A stretch of 64,000 nt of DNA, taken from contig CAZMBP010000109.1 of the NCBI GenBank assembly GCA_964564545.1, forward strand, positions 1 through 64,000. The letters run 5' to 3'. A program made the position numbers and the translations under genes. The notes beneath the pieces are model-generated. The model ran no database searches. It was given only the letters and a program-made list of their open reading frames with translations, and had not been told where the DNA came from. The stretch is from CAJQQY01 sp964564545 (GTDB taxonomy: Bacteria; Bacteroidota; Bacteroidia; Chitinophagales; Saprospiraceae). How positions within the stretch are numbered: position 1 is the first letter of the stretch; the number at the start of each line of letters is the position of its first letter. Shown here piece by piece: positions 35,669-45,746 of the stretch.

Positions 35669-37423
35669 ATGAAAAAAATTATTCTTTTCGTGTTAGCCGG
35701 AATGCTCGTTTTTGCCTCATGTAAAAAAGACCCAGTTATAGACGACAACCCACCACCAGTTGACACTACTAGAACTTTTTTAAATGTAAGTACCTCTGTT
35801 GCAGGTATTGTTACTGATGTAAATAACGCTCCAATTTCTGATGCAATCGTAAGTTTCGGAAATGAAACGTCAAATACAGATGCTAATGGAATTTTCAAAT
35901 TTGAAAATGTGACTGTCCCTGAAAACCGTGCTTTTGTAACTGTTGAGAAAGCTGGATACTTCCATGGTTCTCGAACATTTTTCGCTTATAAAAATCAGCG
36001 ATCAAATGTAAGAATTAGCCTATTGGAAAAAACAATTCAAGGTTCTGTAACAGCAAGCGGAGGAACAGTAACTACTCCAGAAGGAGTAAAATTAGAATTC
36101 CCAGCCAATGCTGTTGCTGATGCTAATGGAAATCCATACACAGGAACAGTTCAAGTCGCTGCTCAATATTTAGACCCGACGGCTGACAATATTTTATCGA
36201 TCATGCCTGGAGATCTTCGAGGAATTACTACTGATAATGTGGAAGAAGGAATGACTACCTATGGAATGGTTGCCGTAGAATTATTAGGAAGCGGTGGCGA
36301 ATTATTAAATGTTGCTGATGGCAAAACGGTTCAGTTAACGATGCCAGTTCCAAGTGCTCAAACAAGTTCTGCACCTGCTGAAATTCCACTTTGGTATTTT
36401 GATGAAACTAACGGAGTTTGGAAAGAAGAAGGAAAAGCAACATTACAAGGAAGTGAATATGTAGGAGATGTTTCTCACTTCACTTATTGGAATTGCGACA
36501 TTAATTGGGATTTAATTTATTTGGATGGAAGTGTATTGTTAGAAGGAGTTGCATTAGAAGGAGCTTACGTTTGTTTGACATTCGATAATAATGGATGGGA
36601 AAGTACAGCTTGTGATGTGACTAATTCAACAGGAGTATTTTCAGGACAAGTTCCAACGAATACAACATTTACTCTAAATGTTTACCCAGCTGCTTACACG
36701 AATTGTGGCGATGCAATTCATACTCAAGAAATAGGACCTTTTACAACAGATATTACTTTAGATCCAATAAATATTGATCCTTCAACTGTTGTTGATAATT
36801 CCATGACCATAACTGGAACATTGGTTGATTGTGATAATAATCCAGTAGTAAATGGATACGCAAAAATCAAATTAGGTTGGGCAGAATATTATGCATATAC
36901 CACGGATGGAACAATAGATTACACATTTACTCATTGTGGAACAGCAACTGATGTTGAAATTACAGCTGTAGATCTAGATGATTTTACTCAAAGTGATGCG
37001 ACTTCATTTCCTGCTACAAGTCCAGTTGACTTCGGAGAATTACAAGCTTGTATTTCATTAGCAGAGTACATCATTTATGATTATGATGGAACTACTTTTA
37101 CGATGACAGAGTATGTTTCTCTTTTTGATTCATTAGGCACAGGTGATGGATATCATTATTTATATGGAAATGATGCCAATCAAAATTCATTTTCATTAGA
37201 AGCAATTATTGATGGACCAGGAACATTTGATGTAATCAGTTTTTACTTCTCAACTCCAAACGGAACATTTATTACAGGAACAGATATGACAGTTACCGTT
37301 AGTCAATATTCAGCTGTAATTGGTGAGACTAATTCAGGAACTTTTACTGGAAATATTGACGATCCAAATGGGGGAGGTACTCTTCCAATCACAGGATCAT
37401 GGAAAGCAATCCGAGAATTTTAG
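35669..37423 (+). CDS. Surface lipoprotein with carboxypeptidase-like domain
   Basis: A 584-residue lipoprotein: signal and lipobox VFASC (Cys18), an acidic-proline linker, then a carboxypeptidase-regulatory-like domain at about 45-105 (VSTSVAGIVTDVNNAPISDAIVSFGNETSNTDANGIFKF). A second region (about 118-260) with GSVTASGGTVTTPEGVKLEFPANAVAD and TFTTY-like motifs resembles a ZU5-type beta domain of secreted proteins. The remainder comprises more beta-sandwich-like repeats rich in Asn, Thr and Asp. No catalytic residues are seen; it may be a surface adhesin or binding protein. A strong terminator follows at 37484. Confidence 0.75.
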   Translation: MKKIILFVLAGMLVFASCKKDPVIDDNPPPVDTTRTFLNVSTSVAGIVTDVNNAPISDAIVSFGNETSNTDANGIFKFENVTVPENRAFVTVEKAGYFHGSRTFFAYKNQRSNVRISLLEKTIQGSVTASGGTVTTPEGVKLEFPANAVADANGNPYTGTVQVAAQYLDPTADNILSIMPGDLRGITTDNVEEGMTTYGMVAVELLGSGGELLNVADGKTVQLTMPVPSAQTSSAPAEIPLWYFDETNGVWKEEGKATLQGSEYVGDVSHFTYWNCDINWDLIYLDGSVLLEGVALEGAYVCLTFDNNGWESTACDVTNSTGVFSGQVPTNTTFTLNVYPAAYTNCGDAIHTQEIGPFTTDITLDPINIDPSTVVDNSMTITGTLVDCDNNPVVNGYAKIKLGWAEYYAYTTDGTIDYTFTHCGTATDVEITAVDLDDFTQSDATSFPATSPVDFGELQACISLAEYIIYDYDGTTFTMTEYVSLFDSLGTGDGYHYLYGNDANQNSFSLEAIIDGPGTFDVISFYFSTPNGTFITGTDMTVTVSQYSAVIGETNSGTFTGNIDDPNGGGTLPITGSWKAIREF

Positions 37424-37483
37424 ATAGTATAAAAATGAAAGCTTAAACTAAAACTATTTACTGATTTTGATAACAGTATTTCG

Positions 37484-37520
37484 AAAAGCTATCGGCATTG
37501 ATTTGCCGGTAGCTTTTTTT
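37484..37520 (+). terminator. Rho-independent terminator
   Basis: AAAAGCTATCGGCA (37484-37497) pairs with TGCCGGTAGCTTTT (37504-37517) with one G-U pair, then continues as a T run. It ends the lipoprotein gene. Confidence 0.9.
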
Positions 37521-37600
37521 ATTTTAAAAAATTAAATATGAAAAGTATCATATTTAATTTTCTTTTATAACTTTATTCCAAACAAAATGATAACTCCAAG

Positions 37601-39808
37601 ATGAAGAAACCTTTAGTGCTAATTTTTTTTCTATTTCCTTTGCTTTCCTTTTCCCAAGATGCATTTAACGAAACAAAAATTCTAGTAAATTATGAAGATC
37701 TATTAAGTCGGAATGATTTGGGGGATTTATTAAATGTTTATCTTGAAAAAACAGATTTTGATTCAATAGATTATAAAGACTTTTATCAAGTTTTACTTTT
37801 TATCGAAGATCCATTTCGAAAGGATTTTGATTATGAAAGTTTTGATCCTGGTATTGTCGTTGATTTTAATGAGTACATTATTGAAAACGCCAATTCTAAA
37901 ATAAAAATACAAAGTGAAGACTATCACTTGATTTTGGAATGCAATCCTTCTTTACCAGAAGATTATTATACTTTCTTGAAAGATGATAGAGTAGTATTAG
38001 CCCCCTCAACTAGTGATTGTTTTCAAGAGAAATATTCAAAAAAATATGAGATTGAAGAAACTGAGGGAGACTATGATCCAGAAATGTTAGATAATATTAT
38101 CGAGCCAGCAGCTGGGATTCCCGTTACCAGTATTCCTGCTACTAATCCTACAACTATGACTACAAAAATTGTAGACGCCACCTCTCAATTTTTAGTTGAT
38201 CGAGTCAAAGAAGAATTATTACTCGCATTTTTTGATCGATTCTTAGCGCAGGTAGACCAATCTACAGAACTTACTTCATTGATGCCCAATACTCATTTTT
38301 TATTAAAAAATAATGATGTCTTCAAAGTGCCTTCAATGGGAGAAGTGTGGATGACTGCATTTGAAGAAGATCTCAATGCTATTCCTCAAAATTTCCAATT
38401 GATGGTACAAACTCATCCAGATTATTTTGAATTTAAAAATAAACCTGAATTGCAATTATTTATGATGGCGGGATATATTTTTAAAGAAATACAGGGTGAA
38501 TCTAATTTAAACGAAATAATAGATTCGTTTTATGAAGAGTTTGAAGATAATGAAACTCAACTAATTCAAATGCTAAGAGTTGCAGGGTTGTTAAGAGATA
38601 ATTTGAAAGCATATGAGTATGGAGATGCTTTAGTTTCTCGAAATGATTTTCGGGAATTATTTGATAATAATGAAGATGCACCACTTTATTTTTCTGCGTT
38701 AATATATCAACAAGAGCGAGAAAATTTTGATAGGATAAAAGTCCCTCAACTTAACACACAACTTGTTTTAGGAGATTTAATCCAAACAAACTTTGTTGAT
38801 TTTACTAAGATGGCTGGTAAGTTTTTGACTAGAATAAAAAAATTAGAAAAAAGTAAATCAGATTTTCAAAATAAAAAATATTTGAAAGATCAAGACAAAC
38901 TAAAGTACCAAGAAGCAGTTTTAGATTTTGCTAATTCGGTTTTTGAGTTTTTAGATTTTTCAATTGAGTTAGCTTATTTTTCAAATTCTGAATTTTATTT
39001 CACAAGTCCTTATTATAAAACTTACCGACCCGTTGCCCAAAAAACTATTTTAGCAATTGATGCTGGTCAGAAAAAAGATTATGGTCAACTAATGATTTAT
39101 TCTATGCAAATGATGGAGCCTTTGGTTCAAGTGAGAATTGATCATTTAGAAAAGAAATTAGCGTTAAATGGTTCCGACAAAAAAATCAAACAAGAAATAA
39201 AAATTCTTAAAGGTGTTGTGAAAAATTTCATGTATTACGGTGGGTTTATGGTTGACGTTCTTTCAGCAAATTCCACCCAAGACATTAGAGGAATTATTAA
39301 CAAATATGCTGCTCCTGTTGGTTCGTACAGAGTAAAAAGACAAAGTCAATTTAGTGTAAGTCTAAGTTCTTATCCTGGACTTTATGGAGGATGGGAAACT
39401 ACAAATGCAGGAACTGAAAATGAAAGTTTTGTAACGGGAGTGACTGCGCCAATTGGTTTGTCCTTAAATTGGGGAAATAATATTTATGGTATGAATGCGA
39501 AAGGACATTCTTTTTCCTTGTATACATCGATTGTGGATATTGGCGCTGCTTTTAGTTATAGATGGAGCAATTCTGAAGGGGAAGGGTTTCCAGATGAAAT
39601 CAAGTGGGAACAAATAATTTCTCCAGGAGTACATGCTGTTTGGGGAATCGGAAATACGCCGATGGCATTTATGTTGGGAGCGCAATACACGCCGCTTCTT
39701 AGAAAAATTACTGATCAAAATAATGAGTTGCAACCGAACGCTTGGAGGTTTGGAGCAACCATTTCTGTTGATATTCCGATCTTTCATTTTTATAGATCGA
39801 ACAAATAA
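37601..39808 (+). CDS. Large secreted protein of unknown function
   Basis: A 735-residue protein with a signal peptide (residues 1-19, FSQ). No known domain is recognised. Residues about 20-190 are acidic; 190-560 are predicted mostly helical (for example LDFANSVFEFLDFSIELAYFSNSEFYFTS). The last 130 residues (RQSQFSVSLSSYPGLYGGWE, VTAPIGLSLNWGNN, FSLYTSIVDIGAAFSYRWS, FMLGAQYTPLLR) have amphipathic beta strands, so the C-terminus may form a beta-barrel in the outer membrane. It stands alone, convergent with the following membrane protein across a strong bidirectional terminator. Confidence 0.65.
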   Translation: MKKPLVLIFFLFPLLSFSQDAFNETKILVNYEDLLSRNDLGDLLNVYLEKTDFDSIDYKDFYQVLLFIEDPFRKDFDYESFDPGIVVDFNEYIIENANSKIKIQSEDYHLILECNPSLPEDYYTFLKDDRVVLAPSTSDCFQEKYSKKYEIEETEGDYDPEMLDNIIEPAAGIPVTSIPATNPTTMTTKIVDATSQFLVDRVKEELLLAFFDRFLAQVDQSTELTSLMPNTHFLLKNNDVFKVPSMGEVWMTAFEEDLNAIPQNFQLMVQTHPDYFEFKNKPELQLFMMAGYIFKEIQGESNLNEIIDSFYEEFEDNETQLIQMLRVAGLLRDNLKAYEYGDALVSRNDFRELFDNNEDAPLYFSALIYQQERENFDRIKVPQLNTQLVLGDLIQTNFVDFTKMAGKFLTRIKKLEKSKSDFQNKKYLKDQDKLKYQEAVLDFANSVFEFLDFSIELAYFSNSEFYFTSPYYKTYRPVAQKTILAIDAGQKKDYGQLMIYSMQMMEPLVQVRIDHLEKKLALNGSDKKIKQEIKILKGVVKNFMYYGGFMVDVLSANSTQDIRGIINKYAAPVGSYRVKRQSQFSVSLSSYPGLYGGWETTNAGTENESFVTGVTAPIGLSLNWGNNIYGMNAKGHSFSLYTSIVDIGAAFSYRWSNSEGEGFPDEIKWEQIISPGVHAVWGIGNTPMAFMLGAQYTPLLRKITDQNNELQPNAWRFGATISVDIPIFHFYRSNK

Positions 39809-39811
39809 ATA

Positions 39812-39845
39812 AAAAGAAGACGACTCATCAGAGTCGTCTTCTTTT
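39812..39845. terminator. Bidirectional rho-independent terminator
   Basis: AAAAGAAGACGACTC (39812-39826) and its exact complement (39831-39845) around ATCA lie between two convergent genes, with A/T ends on both sides. Confidence 0.92.
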
Positions 39846-39855
39846 ATACTAAATT

Positions 39856-40728
39856 CTAATTAGATTTAGATTCACTTCTATACAATTCCATAGCACTTCC
39901 TAGGTTCAATAACTTCACCGCAATACGACTGAAAATAAACGCTTGCCCAATCAAAAATAAAAGGAAAATGGTAGGAGTAGAATTACTTTTAAAGCTATTA
40001 CTTAAAACCCAATAGATTCCAAAAAAAACTGCAAAAGTCAAAATATTCAAAAGGTATAAACCAAAGCATTTTCTAAAGTTTTTGATAACGAAAGCAAATG
40101 CTTTTTTTATTGAATGGAAAATTACTTTCTTTTTAGTATGGACAATATGAATTTTTGCATAGTCTTGAATCATAAAAAGGATGGTAGCAAATAAGAAATA
40201 AAGCGGAAGCATAATCATCAAAGAATTAATGATCGATACTTCACTTTCTATTTCAAGAGGATTAACACCTTGCTGCAAAAATATGAAAGCAAAAAGTCCT
40301 AAAAGTAATGCCTGGAAAAAAGTAAAATAAAAAGTCAATCGAATCAATCTCCAAAAATAAACAGCACTTCCTTGCCAAAATTTTCGAAAAGAATAATCGT
40401 CCTCTTCTAATTTTAAAATGGATAAAATACCACCCATCCAGAATATAGAAAAGATAAAAAACAATAAAATAATTCCTTGAGAAAGACTCATGATAACTGA
40501 CAATCCACTTGCATATTCTCGCATCAAGTCAGAAACAAAAGTATAATCAAATCCATTTAACATATTGGAATTTTCCAAAGTATGTCCAACCGATTTACTT
40601 AAAAAACCTGAAAATGGAACTGCTGATAACAATGCAAATACAAAATTCAAGAGGTAGAGAAGTCCCCACATCTTTTTATTTTTCCAAACTTTTTTCCAAC
40701 CGGATTGGTAGGATTTTATTATTGCCAT
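39856..40728 (-). CDS. Multi-pass membrane protein of unknown function
   Basis: A 290-residue protein with about six predicted membrane helices (near 20-40, 73-98, 125-150, 163-185, 215-240, 245-268). Charged stretches between them (KIHIVHTKKKVIFHSIKKAF) suggest cytoplasmic loops. I see no transporter or enzyme motif. It lies 34 bp downstream of the M1 peptidase gene on the same strand, so the two are probably co-transcribed, ending at the terminator at 39812-39845. Confidence 0.65.
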   Translation of the reverse strand: MAIIKSYQSGWKKVWKNKKMWGLLYLLNFVFALLSAVPFSGFLSKSVGHTLENSNMLNGFDYTFVSDLMREYASGLSVIMSLSQGIILLFFIFSIFWMGGILSILKLEEDDYSFRKFWQGSAVYFWRLIRLTFYFTFFQALLLGLFAFIFLQQGVNPLEIESEVSIINSLMIMLPLYFLFATILFMIQDYAKIHIVHTKKKVIFHSIKKAFAFVIKNFRKCFGLYLLNILTFAVFFGIYWVLSNSFKSNSTPTIFLLFLIGQAFIFSRIAVKLLNLGSAMELYRSESKSN

Positions 40729-40762
40729 TTTTTTAAATATAAAAGTATCTGATACTTAATTT

Positions 40763-42760
40763 CTAAATCAACATTCCTAAACCTTCCATTGCATTTTGCA
40801 TCCAAAACATAAATTCATTGACATACTTTCGAACACCACTAACGTTAGGTTTACTAGTGAAACTATTGTTAAGAAAGTTTTTATCTAAAAATATTTTCCG
40901 CTCAGGATCTATTTCTGCGCACACAATTTTTTTAGTTCCTTCGTAGCTAAATGTTTTCATTGTCGATATTCCATCCCATTTTTCGATTACCTCTTTTCCA
41001 TCTTCAAATTGAATTAATATTTCCATTGGAAGCGTCATTGTTCCCAATCTTTGAACAACTACGTTGGAAGCAATAATTGTTTCACCATTTTCATTTTTAG
41101 CATCCTCCGATTGTTCACATTCTTCTAAATTATCAAAAATCCCAGAAGATGTAATTTTATGGTTATTAGAAATGGAAGTTACGGCATAATCACAAATTTC
41201 TGTTCCGTAAAGTACTTGTTGAAAGAACCAATCCATACCTTCTCCAAATTCTTCAGGATGATTTTTAGCAACCACCTCATTCACGACCTCAACAAAATCC
41301 TTAGCACTTGGATGTTTAAATTTCCAACGCAAATAATAAGTTTTCATGGCCTTCTTAAAAGTGGTTTCTCCAACAATTCTTTTCAAGGTATTTAACCAAA
41401 CTGCTGACTTACTATATTGAATAGTGTGATATGAACCTCCAGGAAACTCCCAACTTTCCAATGAATTTGGGGCAATTGCAGGATTTTCCATATTAAAATA
41501 ACTCACTCGATCACTTTCTGCATTTCCTGTTTTGATGCCCATGAAATCAATAGTGGAAGATTTCTCTCCATAAACTTTATCCATAATTACCCCTTCGTAA
41601 AAATTGGTAATTCCTTCATCCATCCAAGCTTCTTCCATTTCGTTGGTCGCTACGATTTGTTGAAAATATTGATGGACAAATTCATGCACCGCCAAGATTT
41701 CAGTCGATCGAACACCTTCTGGAAGGAGACAATTATTTAAAGTAGTAATCAAAGTAGGATATTCCATTCCACCTGTAAAAATCCCATGAAAAGGTGGAGC
41801 TAAAATCGTCAAACTCGGATAAGGATATTTCTCAAAATTCTCTTCGAAATATTCTAAGGCTATTGGAATGATGTGAAAATAACGCTCTTTAAAATGTTCA
41901 TGTTCAGGGTAGGTGAGAAGTCGAATTTCGATACCTTTCCAATCCATTTTATTCTCGACAAAATGAGGTGAAGTTCCCCACGCAAAATCAATTACATCAT
42001 CTACCTCAAATGTCCAAGTCTTTGTTTGGTCGCCATTATTTTTTGGAGGATTAGGTTGTGTACCACTTGAACCGACCATGAAGTTTTCTGGGACAGTCAT
42101 CGATACTTCATAATTCCCAAACTCTCCATAATATTCTCCACTCGAATGATATTGATGGCAATTCCAACCACCCTCTTCAGCATATCGCATTCCAGCTGGT
42201 TCGTAGACGCCAACTTTTGGATACCATTGAGCCATAAAATAAAAATCTTTATTGTATCCAGTTCGAATCATCGTTTTTGGAATCTTTGCAATCCAATCAA
42301 ATTCAATTTCGATAGATTCGTTGGGTAAAACTGGTCGAGGAAGTGGCACTCTTAAAACCGTTTGATCGGATTTGTTATCATCATCAGGTTGAATATAATG
42401 CATGTTAGAAGCTAAATCATTTCCGTCGCTATCTGTCATGTTTTGGATCTCAACCCAACTCCAATTGCAGTCTTCTTGCAATGATGTTTTAAAAAGTGAA
42501 GGTAATCCTCGTTCACTAAAAAATGTAGATTCCGAATTTTTAAAAGCATTATAATACAAGTGAAATTGCAAGTCAGATACAGTATCAGTTGATGGATTTG
42601 TCCAAACCAATTTAGTATGAGCCGTTAATTTTTTTTGCTCAGGATCTAATTTCACCTCCATTTCATAGTTGGCAATTCGAGCAGAAAGCGGCGCTTTTTT
42701 CGAAGACTGAAAACCTAGGCAAGTGAATAAGAGTAAAAGAAAAATTAATTGATACTTCAT
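40763..42760 (-). CDS. M1-family aminopeptidase
   Basis: A 665-residue exported zinc aminopeptidase (signal or anchor about 1-18). Beta-rich N-terminal domain (about 25-255). The catalytic domain has GGMEYPTLI at 330-338, the exopeptidase motif equivalent to GAMEN, and HEFVH (His359, Glu360, His363) with Glu382 in WMDEGI as third zinc ligand. Residues about 400-540 form the helical part, and 540-640 a beta domain. It removes N-terminal residues from peptides in the periplasm. It is followed by the membrane protein above, probably in one operon. Confidence 0.92.
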   Translation of the reverse strand: MKYQLIFLLLLFTCLGFQSSKKAPLSARIANYEMEVKLDPEQKKLTAHTKLVWTNPSTDTVSDLQFHLYYNAFKNSESTFFSERGLPSLFKTSLQEDCNWSWVEIQNMTDSDGNDLASNMHYIQPDDDNKSDQTVLRVPLPRPVLPNESIEIEFDWIAKIPKTMIRTGYNKDFYFMAQWYPKVGVYEPAGMRYAEEGGWNCHQYHSSGEYYGEFGNYEVSMTVPENFMVGSSGTQPNPPKNNGDQTKTWTFEVDDVIDFAWGTSPHFVENKMDWKGIEIRLLTYPEHEHFKERYFHIIPIALEYFEENFEKYPYPSLTILAPPFHGIFTGGMEYPTLITTLNNCLLPEGVRSTEILAVHEFVHQYFQQIVATNEMEEAWMDEGITNFYEGVIMDKVYGEKSSTIDFMGIKTGNAESDRVSYFNMENPAIAPNSLESWEFPGGSYHTIQYSKSAVWLNTLKRIVGETTFKKAMKTYYLRWKFKHPSAKDFVEVVNEVVAKNHPEEFGEGMDWFFQQVLYGTEICDYAVTSISNNHKITSSGIFDNLEECEQSEDAKNENGETIIASNVVVQRLGTMTLPMEILIQFEDGKEVIEKWDGISTMKTFSYEGTKKIVCAEIDPERKIFLDKNFLNNSFTSKPNVSGVRKYVNEFMFWMQNAMEGLGMLI

Positions 42761-42952
42761 TGTATAATCTAAAATGCGAAAGTCTGTTTTTTGTTTAGCG
42801 AAGTTAGGAAAATGTAGGGAAATGGGGAGGGATAGGAGAGGGTTTTTATATTTTTGTGATTTAAAAAAAATGTGGAAGTTTTACTTATGAGGGGACTCTA
42901 TGTCTAGTGTAGTTATCTATATAACATCTAAGTGATGAGACTTCAGAAAAAA

Positions 42953-43531
42953 TTATTTATTCTTTTTATTTCTAATTCTGCTTAATTGAGTTGGAGTAAT
43001 TCCTATCATTGTAGCAATGAAACGAAGGGGAACATTTTTCAATAAGTTCGGATTATTTTCCAAAATAAGTCTGTAACGTTCTTTTGCAGTACCTGTTAAA
43101 AATAATATTCGCATTTTTCCCATTTCGACTAAATTATCTGCCAAATATTCTCTAAGTAACCTGTTGAAAGTTAAGTTAACCTCAAGTAGGTTTTCTACAT
43201 CTTTCACCGATGCTACTAATATTGTAGTAGGTTCTGTCGCTTGTACAAAGATTGGTGTTTTCCCTTTTGTTCTTATGCTGATAACGTCAGAAACGAAATC
43301 GTTTTTCTTGGAAATTCTACCTGTTATTTCATCCCCATTGTTTTTAATGATACAATGCCTGCAACTACCTTCAATGATAAATCCAAGATTTTTACAAATT
43401 TCATCATGGTATTTGAAATACTCGTTTTTCTGAAATTTTTTTAAATGAAAAATTTCGAGAATCGCATTGATTTCTTCTTCCTTTGGATTCTTAAGGGTTG
43501 ATTTGATATAATATTCAAGTTGTTCTTTCAT
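42953..43531 (-). CDS. Crp/Fnr-family regulator
   Basis: A 192-residue protein with a cyclic-nucleotide-binding-like barrel at about 20-120 (FKYHDEICKNLGFIIEGSCRHC, ISKKNDFVSDVIS) and a C-terminal helix-turn-helix at about 168-192 (LRFIATMIGITPTQLSRIRNK), which is Bacteroidota-typical. Ligand residues for cAMP are not conserved as in CRP. Its ATG directly follows the TAA of the preceding lipoprotein gene (43532), so the two are co-transcribed and probably coupled. It is a likely regulator of its own four-gene group, by inference only. Confidence 0.85.
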   Translation of the reverse strand: MKEQLEYYIKSTLKNPKEEEINAILEIFHLKKFQKNEYFKYHDEICKNLGFIIEGSCRHCIIKNNGDEITGRISKKNDFVSDVISIRTKGKTPIFVQATEPTTILVASVKDVENLLEVNLTFNRLLREYLADNLVEMGKMRILFLTGTAKERYRLILENNPNLLKNVPLRFIATMIGITPTQLSRIRNKKNK

Positions 43532-44281
43532 TTATTCAGGGTAATATTCGTTTGCATATTTGTATTGGTGATAGCCTTGCCCTAAGTGGTCGCCTACGAT
43601 ATTAAAATAACAATCTTCGCCTTCACCAAAAGGTACAAGGGTGAGTGGTTCATCAATAGTCACTTTTTGTAAGGTATATCCTGTTGGTAAGATTACATCG
43701 AGATTAGGTGTACCCGACTCGGTAGCATGCATAACAAATTTATTTCCTTTATCGTCGGATAGCTCAAAGATTTCATTTTCCCAAACAACGAGTTGACATT
43801 TCTTAATCACTTTTACGACCAAATGACCTTCTGCTGGTTTTTTTGTATCTGTTTTTTCTGGTATAAAATCAATCGCCTGAGGGTGCGCTAATTCTACCCA
43901 TGAATAACCTTGGTATTCTTTTTCTTTCAAACAATCCGTGCCTTTGCAATTCGACATAGCACTTGGAGAACGTAGAAATACTGTTTTAGAAAATAGGAGG
44001 TTTCTGTCAAGGTTTCTTACCCATGGGAACTTCACTTTAAAGTTGTCCCATTCTTTCATAGAGATAGGGTTAGAACCTGCGCCATAGTAAACCATTTTTT
44101 CTTTAGAATTAATGATTTCCTTAGCGAATCCAACTTTTTCCCATGCAATATTTTCAGGCATTTCAAATGCTGGTTTGGTCACATACCTTAGTCCTAATTC
44201 TTCTGATGTAGGTATATCACCACATGAAACAAATAAGATTGTTATAAACAGGGTTGTAATCACCATTAATTTATTTATCAT
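43532..44281 (-). CDS. Lipoprotein, paralogue 1 of a tandem pair
   Basis: A 249-residue predicted lipoprotein (signal, lipobox ILFVSC). Start ATG at 44281; the frame is open to a TTG at 44338. The body shares long motifs with the next gene upstream: PNPIS.EEWD.FKV..PW..NLDR, GHLV.K.IKKCQ and DHLGQGYHQY near the C-terminus. Conserved cysteines (for example DCYFNIV, CKGTDC) may form disulfides. No family is known to me. It is the third gene of an OMP-lipoprotein-lipoprotein-Crp group. Confidence 0.7.
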   Translation of the reverse strand: MINKLMVITTLFITILFVSCGDIPTSEELGLRYVTKPAFEMPENIAWEKVGFAKEIINSKEKMVYYGAGSNPISMKEWDNFKVKFPWVRNLDRNLLFSKTVFLRSPSAMSNCKGTDCLKEKEYQGYSWVELAHPQAIDFIPEKTDTKKPAEGHLVVKVIKKCQLVVWENEIFELSDDKGNKFVMHATESGTPNLDVILPTGYTLQKVTIDEPLTLVPFGEGEDCYFNIVGDHLGQGYHQYKYANEYYPE

Positions 44282-44390
44282 CTTGAAGTTATTTTTTTGA
44301 TAAAACTCCATTGCTCCAATAAACAATGCCTTAGTCAATATAAGTGTTTAACTAACTCACCATGCCTAAACTTAAATTGACCTGAAGAAA

Positions 44391-45137
44391 TTATTCAGGA
44401 AAAAATGGACTTGAATAAATATACTGATGATATCCTTGTCCTAAGTGATCAGTTACTATGTTGTAAAAACAATCATCTCCACCTCCAAAAGGAGATATAA
44501 AAAGCGGTTCATCAAGTACTCTGGTGCTAATCGAATAACCCTCTGGTAAATCTACATCGGTGGTTTGACTTCCTTCCTCTATTGCATGCATGATATAGTA
44601 ATTGCCGTTATTATCAGTAAGCTCATAAACTGTCTGACCTTCATTAAATCGAATAGCTTGGCATTTTTTAATTGTTTTAATCACAAGATGTCCTGCTTCA
44701 GGTTTATCGTTATCTGTCTCATCAGGAATATAGCTCAAAGCTTTTATCTCAGCTAATTGTGCCCAGGTATAACCTTTATACTCTATCAAAATTTCACAAG
44801 AATTGCAGTCACGAGGCCGAAGAGGAGAACGGGCTATATAGGAACTATCAAACAAAGTAATTCTGTCGAGGTTCTTCAACCAAGGTACTATGACCTTAAA
44901 GTCATCCCATTCCTCGGTAGATATAGGATTTGGTCCAAGGTCAACGAATACCAGTTGTTCATTTATGTTTATGAGTTCTTTTGCCAAACCAACTCCTGTC
45001 CAATTTGCATCATCAGGAATTTCCATTTGTTCTGTGGTAGAGTATCTGACATCAGATTCTTCCAATAAGGGAAATTCTTCAATGCACGAGGAAAAAAGTA
45101 TAATAGTTGATAATATAAAAATAATTCGAAAAATCAT
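44391..45137 (-). CDS. Lipoprotein, paralogue 2 of a tandem pair
   Basis: A 248-residue predicted lipoprotein (signal about 1-18, lipobox LFSSC). It matches the downstream paralogue across its whole length, with the same order of motifs and a cysteine pair (CNSCE) in place of CKGTDC. Tandem duplication is the simplest origin. It starts 6 bp after the beta-barrel gene's stop, indicating one operon. Location is the periplasm or outer membrane; function unknown. Confidence 0.7.
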   Translation of the reverse strand: MIFRIIFILSTIILFSSCIEEFPLLEESDVRYSTTEQMEIPDDANWTGVGLAKELININEQLVFVDLGPNPISTEEWDDFKVIVPWLKNLDRITLFDSSYIARSPLRPRDCNSCEILIEYKGYTWAQLAEIKALSYIPDETDNDKPEAGHLVIKTIKKCQAIRFNEGQTVYELTDNNGNYYIMHAIEEGSQTTDVDLPEGYSISTRVLDEPLFISPFGGGDDCFYNIVTDHLGQGYHQYIYSSPFFPE

Positions 45138-45143
45138 GTCAAT

Positions 45144-45746
45144 TTATTTTTGATAAAGTGTGAATGAAATATTAAGTCCGAAAGGAAAATAGAATTTGTC
45201 CTGATTATCGTGGATATTTCCAGTTACTTCAAAAGTCGTAGTTTCATCATTGTTTAGTCTGTAATTGACAGCTGCCCAAGGTATTATATCTAAATTCCGA
45301 AGAAAATTACTTTTTTTTCGCCAAGGTGTCCATGAGTATCCGAATTGGGTTCCTATTCTGAAGTTGTTCTTATTTTGTTGCTCCCGTGTTACTATTTCTT
45401 CCAAATCACTCCAATAGTATTCGAGATTTAATCCATAATAAAAATTCTTATACCATTTATCTGAACCCACATACCTTGATAGAACAAGTCTTAAAAGATT
45501 TTCATCCTCTTTTATTCCTGTTCTGAGATGGTAAGACTGTTCAACATCAGGATTGTTCTCAAATACCAGTAAAATTTGATTCAGGTTCTTTTGACCGCCA
45601 AGCCATATGGAATAGCCGCTTGGATTAAATAAAGAATAAGACAATATATCTGTTTGGAGGGAAAGTTTTAATTTCTTTTCTTCATCTTGTGCAAACAGAG
45701 AAACACCAAGAAGTAGAGTGAAGAATAAAATGGTTATTTTTTTCAT
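45144..45746 (-). CDS. Outer-membrane beta-barrel-like protein
   Basis: A 200-residue exported protein with signal peptide 1-20 (SLFAQ). The mature part is made of alternating polar/aromatic strands (NFYYGLNLEYYWSDL, FRIGTQFGYSWTPW, FPFGLNISFTLYQK), and ends in an aromatic-rich strand, as in small barrels recognised by the BAM machine. It is the first gene of the four-gene group down to the Crp regulator; its partners are the two paralogous lipoproteins. Confidence 0.72.
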   Translation of the reverse strand: MKKITILFFTLLLGVSLFAQDEEKKLKLSLQTDILSYSLFNPSGYSIWLGGQKNLNQILLVFENNPDVEQSYHLRTGIKEDENLLRLVLSRYVGSDKWYKNFYYGLNLEYYWSDLEEIVTREQQNKNNFRIGTQFGYSWTPWRKKSNFLRNLDIIPWAAVNYRLNNDETTTFEVTGNIHDNQDKFYFPFGLNISFTLYQK

